In this document: piece by piece, positions 28,840 through 39,282 of the stretch
Numbering within the stretch: position 1 is the first letter of the stretch
How the letters are laid out: every line of letters begins with the position of its first letter
Assembly (NCBI GenBank): GCA_000333855.2
Contig: CM007336.1
Location: 165,347-206,531 of the forward strand
Source: Endotrypanum monterogeii
Taxonomy: Eukaryota; Euglenozoa; Kinetoplastea; Trypanosomatida; Trypanosomatidae
DNA: 41,185 nucleotides
Direction of reading: 5' to 3'
Translations under genes and position numbers: made by a program
The notes under the pieces: generated by a model
Database searches by the model: none
What the model was told of the DNA's origin: nothing
What the model saw: the letters and a program-made list of their open reading frames with translations, nothing else

Positions 28840-29442
28840 NNNNNNNNNNNNNNNNNNNNNNNNNNNNNNNNNNNNNNNNNNNNNNNNNNNNNNNNNNNNN
28901 NNNNNNNNNNNNNNNNNNNNNNNNNNNNNNNNNNNNNNNNNNNNNNNNNNNNNNNNNNNNNNNNNNNNNNNNNNNNNNNNNNNNNNNNNNNNNNNNNNNN
29001 NNNNNNNNNNNNNNNNNNNNNNNNNNNNNNNNNNNNNNNNNNNNNNNNNNNNNNNNNNNNNNNNNNNNNNNNNNNNNNNNNNNNNNNNNNNNNNNNNNNN
29101 NNNNNNNNNNNNNNNNNNNNNNNNNNNNNNNNNNNNNNNNNNNNNNNNNNNNNNNNNNNNNNNNNNNNNNNNNNNNNNNNNNNNNNNNNNNNNNNNNNNN
29201 NNNNNNNNNNNNNNNNNNNNNNNNNNNNNNNNNNNNNNNNNNNNNNNNNNNNNNNNNNNNNNNNNNNNNNNNNNNNNNNNNNNNNNNNNNNNNNNNNNNN
29301 NNNNNNNNNNNNNNNNNNNNNNNNNNNNNNNNNNNNNNNNNNNNNNNNNNNNNNNNNNNNNNNNNNNNNNNNNNNNNNNNNNNNNNNNNNNNNNNNNNNN
29401 NNNNNNNNNNNNNNNNNNNNNNNNNNNNNNNNNNNNNNNNNN
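28840..29442. other. Assembly gap (603 Ns) within a histone H3 gene
   Basis: Undetermined bases. The left edge lies in the 3' end of an H3 gene and the right edge begins with a run of eight guanines. The gap probably hides the remainder of H3 and its 5' leader, lost because near-identical copies collapsed during assembly. Confidence 1.
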
Positions 29443-31044
29443 GGGGGGGGTGAGTGAAGGAGATGGGGGAGAATGGATGACGGAGTCGCGGAGGGAGCGA
29501 TGAACTTTAGGTGAACACAGGAGGAGAGGCGGGAGATGTGAGGAGGAAGAGGGAGTGCAGAGAAGGTGTGTGCCCATGAAGTAGATGTCAGATGCAAATG
29601 CGCGGGCAGGGAGCGGTGATGCAAGCCGAGGACAGGAAAAAAAAAAAATAGGCGTAGTAAAGACGAGAAAATATATCAGAACGAGTTAGCGAAGCGGGGA
29701 AGCATTCTCGAGGCGTCGCTATCAGTACCGCCACCGCACTTTTCGATCATGTGTGTAGATGGGAAAGAGGGTGGTGACGAGGCAGGCATTGCAACCGCAC
29801 TACAGCTGCGCTTGTGCACATGTTCAACTGAGCTCATGAGTAGAGAGCACGCGAGAAAATGCCGCACCTGGGGGGATGCTCATGTACACAGTTATAAAAA
29901 AAAAAAAGATGAGATCAAGGCAGATCAGTGTTGTGGAGAAGAACGCAGCTTTAGCAAAGACAAGATTTCCCTACTTCCCCCCCCCACCCCCCCCCAACTA
30001 AAAAAAAAAAAGAAAAAAAAAAAGAAGGGGTTGCTCAACGATGCACCTCGATCGCTATTTTTTAATGGTCTCTGTCTCTCTCTCTCTCCATCTGCCCCCT
30101 TTTGTTGATCGTTTTTTTGTTGGTATTATTGCTGTGCCAATGACACTGAAACTCTCCACCAATCGTACGCACACACCCAACAAACAAAAAAAAGAAAAAA
30201 GAGAGATTGAGGCTATGCATGTCTCAGCCTCTCTCCCCGACCACCAGTTACAATGATTGCGGTACTGTGGTGATCGATTATATCATCACGTTCCGTGACC
30301 CACCCACCCCGCACATACACTCATCCTCGCCCCCTCTGACGCACCCACCCCTGTACACATCGCACTCCTCTTTCAAGCCCGATGCTTCGAAAAAAACATC
30401 CATGGGGCGTTAGGTGAGGTGGCGGTGTACGCGTGATCTTCTTCGGAGGAAGAAAGGGAACCACTGTCATCGCATCCGTACATGTGCACCAAGGCTCACA
30501 AAAAGGCCTCCGCGTGACTGATGCCACAACACGGACGTGTGCTGTGAACACGACTCTTCAGGGAAGAGAGAAGATGCAAGGGGAAAGGCTTGGAGCTGTG
30601 CGACTTGCATTATTCAGTAAGTAGTGTCACTGCCTTTGCAGCATACAGCTCTCGAGTCATGGGTACGCGGACACCAATGAAAAATACATACTCATTGACA
30701 GGATGCTTCATGTGTGGATGTATGTATATGTGCAATCGTTCTTTTTCTGCGCAGGACTCACTTGCCTTTGGTATTCCTCTACGCTACCAGTGACCTTTGT
30801 CCACTTCCTACTCCGCTATCCTCACACAAATATATCTATATATACGTATATATATATATATATATATATATAGATATAGATATATGTTGCACACACACAC
30901 ACACAAATGAAGCCAACCGCCCCCACCATTGTCATAGGTGCGAACAGCATCAAGAAGCGAATGGCGCACTGGGGACCGGAGTGGCACAGGAAGAGTTCGT
31001 GGTGCTGAACGCGGTCAAATACTTCTGAGGCCCGCATCAACGCC
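29443..31044. other. Intergenic region between dihydroorotase and the gapped H3
   Basis: No supported gene. It starts with G-rich sequence and contains poly-A runs at 29638-29648 and 29999-30024, poly-C near 29978-29995, (TC)n at 30072-30088 and (TA)n at 30835-30884 next to (CA)n at 30890-30905. The (TA)n tract falls in the probable 3' UTR of dihydroorotase, about 160 bases beyond its stop. Confidence 0.7.
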
Positions 31045-32262
31045 TCACTCCTCCGTCACGGCCCGCCCGCGCAGGTGCCATCCCTCGTATGGGGTCCACC
31101 TGCATTTGGAATGAAGGCACTCACCACGGACCACCCACTCACAGCTCAGGTCAAAGCCACGGTTCGGGGCGTCGGACTGGTGCAGTCCAAAAATACGGTT
31201 CGGATTAGTATGCAACACACGCACAACGTCGTCCAGCGTCAACCTGCGACCCTGCTGCTCCGCTGCTACCAGCGTAGACGGCTTCGGAGCTGTGGGGTGT
31301 GGCCAGTGGCCTAACACCACGGTCAGAAGCAGGGGAACCACAACTTCGATGGCTGGCATTCCACTTGGCGGCTGGGTGACGGCATCATATTCGTCCTTCT
31401 CAGCAGCGGTGTGCGGCGCGTGGTCAGTGCCGACGCAGTCCACAGTGCCGTCCAGTAGCCCGGCCCATAGCGCCTCGTGGTGCTGAGGAGGTCGAACAGG
31501 TGGGTTCACTTTCACACGTGCCCCGCAGCACGGGTAATCACCGGTGGTGAGAAACAGGTGATGCGGGGTCACTTCACAGGTAAGCTGCAGCGTCGGGTCG
31601 ACTGCACGGGCCTCTCGGACGGCGTCCAGGCTTTGCGCCGTCGACACGTGCGCGAGGTGGAGCGGTGTGCGGTGCTGTCGCGCCAGAGCGATGGCTTCCT
31701 GCACTGAGGCAACCTCAGACTCTTCAGGGCGCCGCAGCGAGTGCGAAGAAGGGCCATCGTAAGGATGCTGTGCAGCAGCGGCGTTGTTGATCTCTGACTG
31801 CTCACAGTGGGCTACAAGCACGATGGAAAGACGGCCGCAGATCTCAAAACTTTTTGCCACTACAGAGCGGCTCGACTTCATATTCCCTGTAGAATTGTCA
31901 AGGTACAGCTTCAAACCACAGCAGTGCGCCTTGAGCTCCGAGTGTGCTGGGTTCGTCCAGAGCTCTTCTAGCTCTTCCAAGTGCTCTTCGGCCGTGGCAC
32001 CGAAGAAAAAGAAAAGCTGGCAGTCGGCGTGAGCGGTAGCCTTGGCGCGCGCTACCTTGTCTGCCAACGCAGAAAGGCTCTGCGTCGGTGGGTTCGTGTT
32101 GGGCATGTCGCAGGCAACGGTGATGCCGCCGTAGTACGCAGCAGCACTCTCACTAGCGATGTCTGCTTTGTGCTCGAGACCAGGTTCGCGGAAGTGTACA
32201 TGACAGTCAATCAGCGGCGGCAGCTGCACCACTGCCGATGTGGACGAACAGGCAGAAGACAT
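31045..32262 (-). CDS. DHO: Dihydroorotase
   Basis: A 405-residue zinc amidohydrolase from the ATG at 32262, catalysing reversible cyclisation of carbamoyl aspartate to dihydroorotate, between ATC and DHODH in the pathway. Metal-binding and catalytic motifs are present: DCHVHFREPG with His21, His23 and Arg25; DMPNTNPP (52-59); GLKLYLDNSTG with Lys118, the candidate carboxylated lysine; VAHCEQ with His152; LAHVST with His205; CEVTPHHLFL (229-238); and GTDHAPH with Asp280. It is a stand-alone enzyme, not part of a CAD fusion. No targeting signal is visible; the C-terminus (AVTEE) is not a glycosomal signal. It is the next gene downstream of CPSII in the same transcription unit, 1.2 kb away. Confidence 0.97.
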   Translation of the reverse strand: MSSACSSTSAVVQLPPLIDCHVHFREPGLEHKADIASESAAAYYGGITVACDMPNTNPPTQSLSALADKVARAKATAHADCQLFFFFGATAEEHLEELEELWTNPAHSELKAHCCGLKLYLDNSTGNMKSSRSVVAKSFEICGRLSIVLVAHCEQSEINNAAAAQHPYDGPSSHSLRRPEESEVASVQEAIALARQHRTPLHLAHVSTAQSLDAVREARAVDPTLQLTCEVTPHHLFLTTGDYPCCGARVKVNPPVRPPQHHEALWAGLLDGTVDCVGTDHAPHTAAEKDEYDAVTQPPSGMPAIEVVVPLLLTVVLGHWPHPTAPKPSTLVAAEQQGRRLTLDDVVRVLHTNPNRIFGLHQSDAPNRGFDLSCEWVVRGECLHSKCRWTPYEGWHLRGRAVTEE

Positions 32263-33435
32263 CTCTCTTTTTGTGTGTTGGCGTTGATAGGAAAAAAAAT
32301 TGAATGTGGAAGGATGTTGAGATCACATAGAAACAAAATAAAAGAGAGCGCGTGGATTAGGCGTTAAGGTCAGCACAATGTCGATGTAGTCTTGGGTGCA
32401 GTGCAGGCAAATAAAAAGGGTGGAAGAAGATACGTCACTGGGGTATGCAATGTGCAGCACACACACACACACACAAAAAAAAAAAAGGCGGGGAGACGAA
32501 AACGGAGGAAGATGTGTGCATGCGTATGTGGGTGCGATCCACAGACGTCGACCTGGCGCGTGCGTGCATCAGCTTCACTGATAAAAGACGGACGAAAGGA
32601 AAGCGAGAACGGTGTCGTCGCTGCTCAGCTCAGCCATGGAGGAGAACCACAGATGCGAAAAAAAAAAGACGGTGTCGCGGCGGTGGACAGGAATTGATGT
32701 TACCGGCAACGCGCGACACGTCATTCATGGAGAAGCTATCTGCATACGACCACGTCAAGCACAGTATGCCTGCTTGAAAGATAAATTTAATGAACGCGTG
32801 CCTACGTGTATCTGTACTACAGCATCGACTGATATGGGGAAGAAAAAAACTCCGGGCTGTATTCCACATGGCAACAGAAAACAGAAAGGGATAACCCAGG
32901 CATAGCCTTTTTTTTTTTGCCCACCCGCCCTCCTCCTCTCACCTCCACACACACTTTCACGACCACCTCCTTACCATAACCATCACCCCCTCTCCATCGC
33001 TGCAGCTATACTTATCAGCGGCACAAGCCATCACCTCCACGAGTGTGTGCATGCGCATGAATGGGGGAGGAGAAAGAGCGGGGGGAGGGAAGGAAGTGGA
33101 TTGATACATAAAAATAATTATACATATAAATATATATATATATATATATATTGGATTTTTTTATTTATATTTTTTATTTTATTTTCGAGTGTACGGTGGT
33201 AAAACAATTTAATTTTTTTTTATTCTCCCGAATTTCTTTTTTTTTCCTTTCCGCGTTAACTAGTCATTTAAAAAGTCGAAGATAAAAAGCTTCAATTATC
33301 GTGTGTCCAGGAAATATTTTTTTTTTTTTAACAAGAAGGGGAGGGGGGGGGGGGAGGAGGGGAGAGAGAGGTAAGACGGAGAGGGGGTTATCACCATAAT
33401 AAAGCGCAGCGCACGACTATGACATGCACACGTGC
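32263..33435. other. Intergenic region between CPSII and dihydroorotase
   Basis: No supported gene. It contains (CA)n then poly-A at 32457-32486, further poly-A/T runs, (TA)n at 33128-33151 within an unusually AT-rich block (33100-33330) and a poly-G run at 33340-33353. It should cover the CPSII 3' UTR and dihydroorotase 5' leader. Confidence 0.7.
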
Positions 33436-36400
33436 CTACCACTGGACATCGCTGAAGGAGCCGTTTCCTGGCTGGAACACCTCCTCCAGTTCTTCCTCTG
33501 TCACTAACTGTGGTGCTACACGACGATCGACGGGGTTGCGCACATGCGACAACTTCAAAAATATGATTTCGCCCTGGTGTAGCTCCAACTCCACGACGCC
33601 ACTCACATCACTAGTCAGGTACCGTATCGCCTCGATGGCAGACTGGGTATGCTTTTCCGACAGCTGGCCAGCGGCGATGTTCTGAGATACGTGGCGCGAG
33701 TACATGCGGAAGAGATCCGCAGCAGATCGGTCGAACGAGACGTCGTACAAAAACTGTAAGCCAGCGGAGAGAAGATTCATGCCCGGTGCCTCAAACATGG
33801 CGCCATCGCGAGTGCGAGTGATACCGACACCATTGCGGCCACCGATCTCATTAGCCATCTGCAGTGCCAATAGATGCGTTACCTCAATGCCATTGATGTT
33901 CACACAGCGTGCGCTACGAAATGTGAGAGACACAAACTCGGGCGTCTGAGCGCAATCACGCAGCGGCTTCACAAGCGATGGAGATGGTAAGCTATGTATG
34001 TCATCACAGTAGAATGTGTTGCCGCACACGGAGCTATGCACCTGACCATTGTATCGCATCGTCGCCTGGATACCGTGCGTGCGCAGGAAGCTGATCTGAT
34101 CCGCTGGTGTCTCAAAGTCCTCCATCAGGCGTGGGTCACGCCATGCGTTGTAAACACCCATCTCGGGGCAGTTGATCTGGACGTACTTCTCAAAACCAGT
34201 CTCCTTTTTGTTCCGCTTCGATGCCTGCGCCACCACAGACATGCGCCGCTCACGCATTCTCAGAAGAAGGTGTTTGCCGAAGATGTACCAGCTAAGCTTC
34301 GACAGATGCCAATTGCGGTGCTCGTCGGCGCACTGGCACATGATGAGGTCGAATGCGGCGTCTGCGATTTCAGAGCGTAAGTCGACAACCTCTACTGGAA
34401 CACTAAGAGTCTGGAACTCCTGCTCGATGCGATCGATGTCCGACCCGCCAATGTAGGCGTGGAAGCACGTGATGTCGAGCCCCTCCTGGGCCAGACGCAA
34501 AGCCAACATTTTGCTATCATTATTGTTGGTAATCATCAAACCAATCTTGTGACGAGACAGCATGGCACAGTTATTATTCTCAATCTTATGGTATATCTTG
34601 GGTACATAGTGACGGAAAGGCTCGACTTCGATGGATGTCGTCGGCAGGGCCATACATTCACAGAACATCTTCGCAATGTTCGGCTCTGTTAAGAGGGGAA
34701 TGTTGTAGTCGACGGCGAGACGCCGCACCCAATAGTCTGGCGAGGCCGTCTCGCGAGTGCAGCGACGAAGCACAAAGTCGCGCCTCTTATCTCGAATCTG
34801 AATGACAAGGTCGAACTTCTCCTGCTTCACCACCTCCTCCTCGTACAGTGCGAGGTTGCCGTTGGATACGTCGCCGGAGGGCAACTCGTTTCGCTGGAGG
34901 AGCACCACGCACGGGATGCCGTACTCGCGTAGCACCGCCGCTGTCTTGGCTGTGCAGAATAGACTCAGCCCGCGTTTCACCAAGTGCTGCATGTACGGGC
35001 AGAGCATTTCCGTTTGAGAGTCAACGTCGCTGCTGAAGAACACACCCTTAACGGGCATCTTGAAGCCTTGGCAGAACATCGCCTTCAGGAACACTTCGTG
35101 TTTGTCGCGGCCAAAGACTCCAATTTCACCAGTGGAAGACATCTCCACACCCAGAATAGGGTCGGCGCCGGCAAGGCGGTTGAAGCTAAACATGGACGCC
35201 TTGCACCCGATATGCGTCATCTTGGCACGCTTGATTGGCACGAGGTTCTGGTCCTTGCGCGCCAGAAAGGCGGACACCATCACCGCAGGAAAAGAGATGC
35301 CGAGCGTCTTCGACACGAAGGGCACGGAGCGAGAGCTGCGCACGTTGGCCTCAATCACGCGCAGCTGACCCTCCGCCGTCAACAAAAACTGCACGTTCAT
35401 CGGCCCCACAACGTCAAGCCTCTCGGCAATGCGGTTGACGGAGTCGTAGATACGCTTCATTGTTTCCTTATCGGTATTTTGTGGCGGCAGGAACATGGTA
35501 GCATCGCCCGAGTGCACGCCAGCGTTCTCGACGTGCTCGCAAATGGCGTAGCAAAGCACGCGGCCATGATGCGCAACGATATCGACATCATACTCGGTGG
35601 CGCCTTCGTAGTATTTGCTCACCACCACCGGGTGATCGCCAGAGACCAAAGACGCCTCCTTCAGGTAGCGCGTCACGTCTTCCCTGTTCGCGATGACGGC
35701 CATGGCCGACCCACTCAGCACATAGCTGGGACGCACCAGGGCAGGGTAGCCGACGGTGTCACAGAATTGGTGCACCTGCTCGACCGACGTGGCCGAGATC
35801 CACTCTGGCTGCGGCACCCCGAGTTCGTCGCACATCTTCGAGAACTTGTTGCGATCCTCAGCCATGTCGATGTTTGCTGGGTCCGTGCCGAGAATCGGTA
35901 GTCCACTCTTTTTCAGGCTCAGGGCCATGTTCTGTACGATCTGACCCCCAAGAGATATAACGACACCGCGCACTCGCTCCTTCGTCAAGATGTCGAGTAC
36001 CGTCTCCTCGGACACCTCGTCGAAATACAGCCGATCGCACTCGTCGTAATCTGTCGACACTGTCTCTGGATTGTAGTTGATCAGAATGACCTTATTGCCA
36101 AGTCGGCGCAGCTCACGCGCTACAAGAACACCGCCGTAGTCGAACTCGACGCTGTTGCCGATGCGGTAGACACCGCAGCCCAGTACAGCATACATACGGT
36201 CTGTGAAGGGCACATCATCGCGTTGGGCGTTGTAGGTGGAGTATAAATAGCAGCACTGAGCTGCAGGATACTCGCCGGCGACTGTGTCGATCTGCTTGAT
36301 CATCGGCATCACGTTCAGTTCGATACGACGCGCACGTACGTCGCCGGCGGTGGTTCCACAAAAGTGTGCCAGCTGCCGGTCGGAGAAGCCGTGGGCTTTC

Positions 36401-38961
36401 ATGTTTAGGAGGTATCCATGGGGCATCTCAGATAATTTATTGGCATAGAGGGAGGTGGTGGCCTTAGATAGGCGAACCAACCGCTCCAGCTTGTACAGGA
36501 AGAAGCGTGTGATTTTTGTCATCTGGTACAGATCTTCCACGGTGAGACCGTCCTGCAGGGCGCAGCAGAGGGCAAACAAGCGGTACGGTGTCGGGTGGAG
36601 GATGTGCCTCATGTAATCGAAATCAGCGTTACTGAAGCGATCTGGGATGGAAAAACCGGTGTAGCTCGGGTCCACCATGCGCATCGCCTTTTGGAGGGCC
36701 TCTTCAAAGGTGCGTCCAATGGACATGACCTCGCCGACGCTCTTCATCATGGAGCCGATATCCTCGCTTACCATGTTGAACTTATTGAGGTCCCAGCGTG
36801 GCATCTTGACGACAATGTAGTCCATGCTAGGCTCGAAGCATGCCATCGTTGTCTTGGTGACTCCGTTAGTGATCTCAAACAACCCCTTGCCTAGTGCAAC
36901 CTTGGTGGCAACGTGGGCCAGCGGGTAGCCGGTGGCCTTGGAGGCCAGTGCCGATGAACGTGACAGACGCGCGTTGACCTCAATGACAACGTAGCGATGG
37001 CTGAAGGGGTTCAAGCCGTACTGTATATTACACTCGCCGACGATACCCAAGTGGCGGATGATCTTAATGGAAGCGCTCCGAAGCATGTGAAACTCATCGT
37101 TGGTGAGCGTCTGTGACGGCGCGACGACGACGGACTCGCCCGTGTGGATGCCCATAGGATCAAAATTCTCCATGTTGCACACGGTAATACAGTTGTCGTA
37201 GATATCGCGCACCACTTCGTACTCGATCTCCTTCCACCCAGCCACGCTTTCCTCCAGCAGTACCTGTGGTGACGCGGCAAGCGCGACCTCGACCTTGTGA
37301 CAGAGCTCCTCGACATTCTCGACAATGCCACTGCCCTGCCCGCCAAGGCAGTAGGCCGCACGGACCATCATCGGGAAGCCAATCTGTTTGCTCGCCACCA
37401 CAGCCTCCTGCACAGACTTCACAGCAGCAGACTTGGCCACCTGCTCGTTGATCTGCAGCAATGTGTCACGGAACAGCTCGCGGTCCTCCGTCACGGCAAT
37501 GACAGACACCGGCGTACCGAGCACCTGCACGTTGTACTTCTTCAAAATGCCGAGCTCGTCTAGCTTCACGCCACAGTTGAGAGCTGTTTGGCCGCCCCAG
37601 CCGAGGAGAATACCGTCAGGCCGCTCCTTGCTGATCACCCGCTCCACCGCCTCCACTGTAAGCGGCACAAAATAAATGTGATCCGCCATCTCGTCGTCTG
37701 TCTGCACGGTGGCAATGTTTGGGTTGATGAGCACCGTCTCGATTCCCTCCTCGCGCAGAGACTTGAGGCACTGGGAGCCGCTGTAGTCGAACTCGCCTGC
37801 CTGGGCAATGACGATGCCACCCGCACCGAGCACCAGGACCTTGCGCGGCTTAAACTTAGCCATCTCCCTGACCTTGGACTCCCTCACACGGCGCACGTAC
37901 TCGTTGAAGAGGTACTCCGTGTCCTGCGGACCACAGCGCCCCTCCGGGTGAAACTGAACACTGCAGAAAGGTTTTGTCTTGTGCCACAGACCTTCATTAC
38001 TGCCGTCGTTCGAGTTTGTAAAGTATTCCTCCCACTCATCGGGTGACAGGGTCTTGAAGTCCACGGCGAACCCATGGTTCTGTGTGGTGATGACAACCTG
38101 CCCATCTCGAGTGCACTTGCATGGCTGGTTCTGCCCACGGTGGCCATATTTCATTTTGTACGTCGTGCCGCCAGCAGCGAGGCAGAGCATCTGGTTACCC
38201 ATGCAGATGCCAAAGATGGGCTTATCCTGCTGGAGGGCCCAGCGCACGCTGCGAATAGTGCTCGTGCACATCTGCGGGTTTCCAGGACCGTTGGAGATGA
38301 ACAGACCGTCGTATACCTCTGTGGTGATGTCCCAGTCGTGCGGTACAACAGTCAATGTAACGTCGTGCTTTAATAAGCAGCGCAGCGTGTTCAGCTTCAC
38401 CCCCATGTCGATCACAAGAATGCGGAGCGTGCCGTGGCCGTGTGTGATGCGTGTCTTGGTGCTCACCTCTGCCACGAGGTTGCGGGTGTTGGGGTCCATG
38501 AAGGGCACATCGTTGCCAGCCACAACCACCTTGCCGAGCGCTGTACCCATGTCCCGCAGCTTCAGCACAATACTGCGAGTGTCCACCATCATCATGCCAG
38601 GAATCTTGTGCTCGCGCAGCCACTCGCCGAGGCTCTTACACATCTCCCAATGGTCCGGCTGGTCGCAATACTCCTGCACCACCACGGCACTCACGTGAAT
38701 CTTTCCATTCATACTTTCAAAGTACTTGGTCACACCGAAGCAGTCCTCCTCGATCGGCGGCACACCATAGTTCCCTACCATCGGTGCCGTCAGCACGAGG
38801 ATCTGACCCTGATACGACGGGTCCGTGAGACTCTCCGGGTAGCCCACCATTCCCGTCGCAAACACCACCTCACCAGCCACGCTTTCTTCATAGCCGAAAG
38901 AGTACCCCTTGAAGTGCTCGCCGCCGTGCAGCACGAGCTCCGCTGCGATGTGCGTCTCCAT
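33436..38961 (-). CDS. CPSII: Glutamine-dependent carbamoyl-phosphate synthetase II with C-terminal argininosuccinate-synthase-like domain
   Basis: An 1841-residue enzyme from the ATG at 38961 (METHIAAELV); an upstream in-frame GTG is not used. It makes carbamoyl phosphate from glutamine, bicarbonate and two ATP, the first step of UMP synthesis. The glutaminase half (about 1-360) has FGICMGNQ with Cys253 and FHPEG with His338 and Glu340. The first ATP-grasp synthetase half (about 370-920) has VLVLGAGGIVIAQAGEFDYS and IEVNARLSRSSALASKATG. The second (about 925-1295) has AVLGCGVYRIGNSVEFDYG and IEANVRSSRSVPFVSKTLG. An MGS-like allosteric domain follows (about 1300-1445). Residues about 1470-1830 resemble argininosuccinate synthase but lack its active-site motifs (separate finding). 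Unlike animal CAD, ATC and DHO are not fused. The length is close to the Leishmania CPSII I remember and some 300 residues longer than the T. cruzi one. Confidence 0.97.
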   Translation of the reverse strand: METHIAAELVLHGGEHFKGYSFGYEESVAGEVVFATGMVGYPESLTDPSYQGQILVLTAPMVGNYGVPPIEEDCFGVTKYFESMNGKIHVSAVVVQEYCDQPDHWEMCKSLGEWLREHKIPGMMMVDTRSIVLKLRDMGTALGKVVVAGNDVPFMDPNTRNLVAEVSTKTRITHGHGTLRILVIDMGVKLNTLRCLLKHDVTLTVVPHDWDITTEVYDGLFISNGPGNPQMCTSTIRSVRWALQQDKPIFGICMGNQMLCLAAGGTTYKMKYGHRGQNQPCKCTRDGQVVITTQNHGFAVDFKTLSPDEWEEYFTNSNDGSNEGLWHKTKPFCSVQFHPEGRCGPQDTEYLFNEYVRRVRESKVREMAKFKPRKVLVLGAGGIVIAQAGEFDYSGSQCLKSLREEGIETVLINPNIATVQTDDEMADHIYFVPLTVEAVERVISKERPDGILLGWGGQTALNCGVKLDELGILKKYNVQVLGTPVSVIAVTEDRELFRDTLLQINEQVAKSAAVKSVQEAVVASKQIGFPMMVRAAYCLGGQGSGIVENVEELCHKVEVALAASPQVLLEESVAGWKEIEYEVVRDIYDNCITVCNMENFDPMGIHTGESVVVAPSQTLTNDEFHMLRSASIKIIRHLGIVGECNIQYGLNPFSHRYVVIEVNARLSRSSALASKATGYPLAHVATKVALGKGLFEITNGVTKTTMACFEPSMDYIVVKMPRWDLNKFNMVSEDIGSMMKSVGEVMSIGRTFEEALQKAMRMVDPSYTGFSIPDRFSNADFDYMRHILHPTPYRLFALCCALQDGLTVEDLYQMTKITRFFLYKLERLVRLSKATTSLYANKLSEMPHGYLLNMKAHGFSDRQLAHFCGTTAGDVRARRIELNVMPMIKQIDTVAGEYPAAQCCYLYSTYNAQRDDVPFTDRMYAVLGCGVYRIGNSVEFDYGGVLVARELRRLGNKVILINYNPETVSTDYDECDRLYFDEVSEETVLDILTKERVRGVVISLGGQIVQNMALSLKKSGLPILGTDPANIDMAEDRNKFSKMCDELGVPQPEWISATSVEQVHQFCDTVGYPALVRPSYVLSGSAMAVIANREDVTRYLKEASLVSGDHPVVVSKYYEGATEYDVDIVAHHGRVLCYAICEHVENAGVHSGDATMFLPPQNTDKETMKRIYDSVNRIAERLDVVGPMNVQFLLTAEGQLRVIEANVRSSRSVPFVSKTLGISFPAVMVSAFLARKDQNLVPIKRAKMTHIGCKASMFSFNRLAGADPILGVEMSSTGEIGVFGRDKHEVFLKAMFCQGFKMPVKGVFFSSDVDSQTEMLCPYMQHLVKRGLSLFCTAKTAAVLREYGIPCVVLLQRNELPSGDVSNGNLALYEEEVVKQEKFDLVIQIRDKRRDFVLRRCTRETASPDYWVRRLAVDYNIPLLTEPNIAKMFCECMALPTTSIEVEPFRHYVPKIYHKIENNNCAMLSRHKIGLMITNNNDSKMLALRLAQEGLDITCFHAYIGGSDIDRIEQEFQTLSVPVEVVDLRSEIADAAFDLIMCQCADEHRNWHLSKLSWYIFGKHLLLRMRERRMSVVAQASKRNKKETGFEKYVQINCPEMGVYNAWRDPRLMEDFETPADQISFLRTHGIQATMRYNGQVHSSVCGNTFYCDDIHSLPSPSLVKPLRDCAQTPEFVSLTFRSARCVNINGIEVTHLLALQMANEIGGRNGVGITRTRDGAMFEAPGMNLLSAGLQFLYDVSFDRSAADLFRMYSRHVSQNIAAGQLSEKHTQSAIEAIRYLTSDVSGVVELELHQGEIIFLKLSHVRNPVDRRVAPQLVTEEELEEVFQPGNGSFSDVQW
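33472..34554 (-). other. Argininosuccinate-synthase-like domain of CPSII (domain annotation)
   Basis: This stretch encodes residues about 1470-1830 of CPSII. Matches to argininosuccinate synthase in order: an N-terminal strand HKIGLMITNNNDSKMLALRL where ASS has its PP-loop (SGGLDTS); FGKHLLLRMRERRMSVVAQ for the ARPCIARKQ helix; VYNAWRD...ISFLRTHGI for the APWR...YAKQHGI segment; SSVCGNTFY for the WSMDENL segment; TPEFVSLTF with a following NING for the TPDILEIEF and N-G segment; NEIGGRNGVG (conserved glycines, NEVAGKHGVG in human ASS); and FEAPGMNLL for the YEAPG/YETPA segment. The PP-loop serine-glycine-glycine and the TGKGNDQVRF motif are not conserved, so catalytic activity is unlikely. 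Confidence 0.75.
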
Positions 38962-39231
38962 CCTTGCCCTCGAATTCACTTCCTTTTCTTTATTGTTTGT
39001 TTGTGTTTGCCCCCTTTTTTTTTAATGCACTGAACCCTTTAAATTTGCCCTTCTTGTTCGTCGTGCGCTGAGAGCTTAAGTGGGGGGGTTTTAGCGGGAT
39101 ATGGTGACAATGACGCCTGTTTTCCTTTTTTGTTCCGAACACGTCAACCTCTATTTGTGAGATCGACAGCGACGAAGAGAGCGAAGCAAACCGATCGTTA
39201 GGCGGGAAGAGGACCACCAACGCGGCCACAA

Positions 39232-39282
39232 CTCAGACAAAAAGAAAAAAAAAAAGAATGAGGGGAAAAAAAAAAGAGCTCC
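39232..39282 (-). promoter_or_regulatory. Candidate trans-splice acceptor and polypyrimidine tract for CPSII
   Basis: Read on the minus strand, 39282-39239 is a nearly unbroken C/T tract with two T-runs of about ten bases. The first AG after it lies at 39233-39232. This is the layout of a spliced-leader acceptor and would give CPSII a leader of about 270 nt. It is inferred from composition only; a second acceptor cannot be excluded. Confidence 0.4.

Noticed and set aside
28681..29624. Open frames crossing the second N gap
   Set aside because: Same artefact; only the H3 3' fragment is supported.
34984..35901. Plus-strand open frame of 305 codons
   Set aside because: Lies antisense inside the clear CPSII gene and is a shadow of its GC-rich codons.
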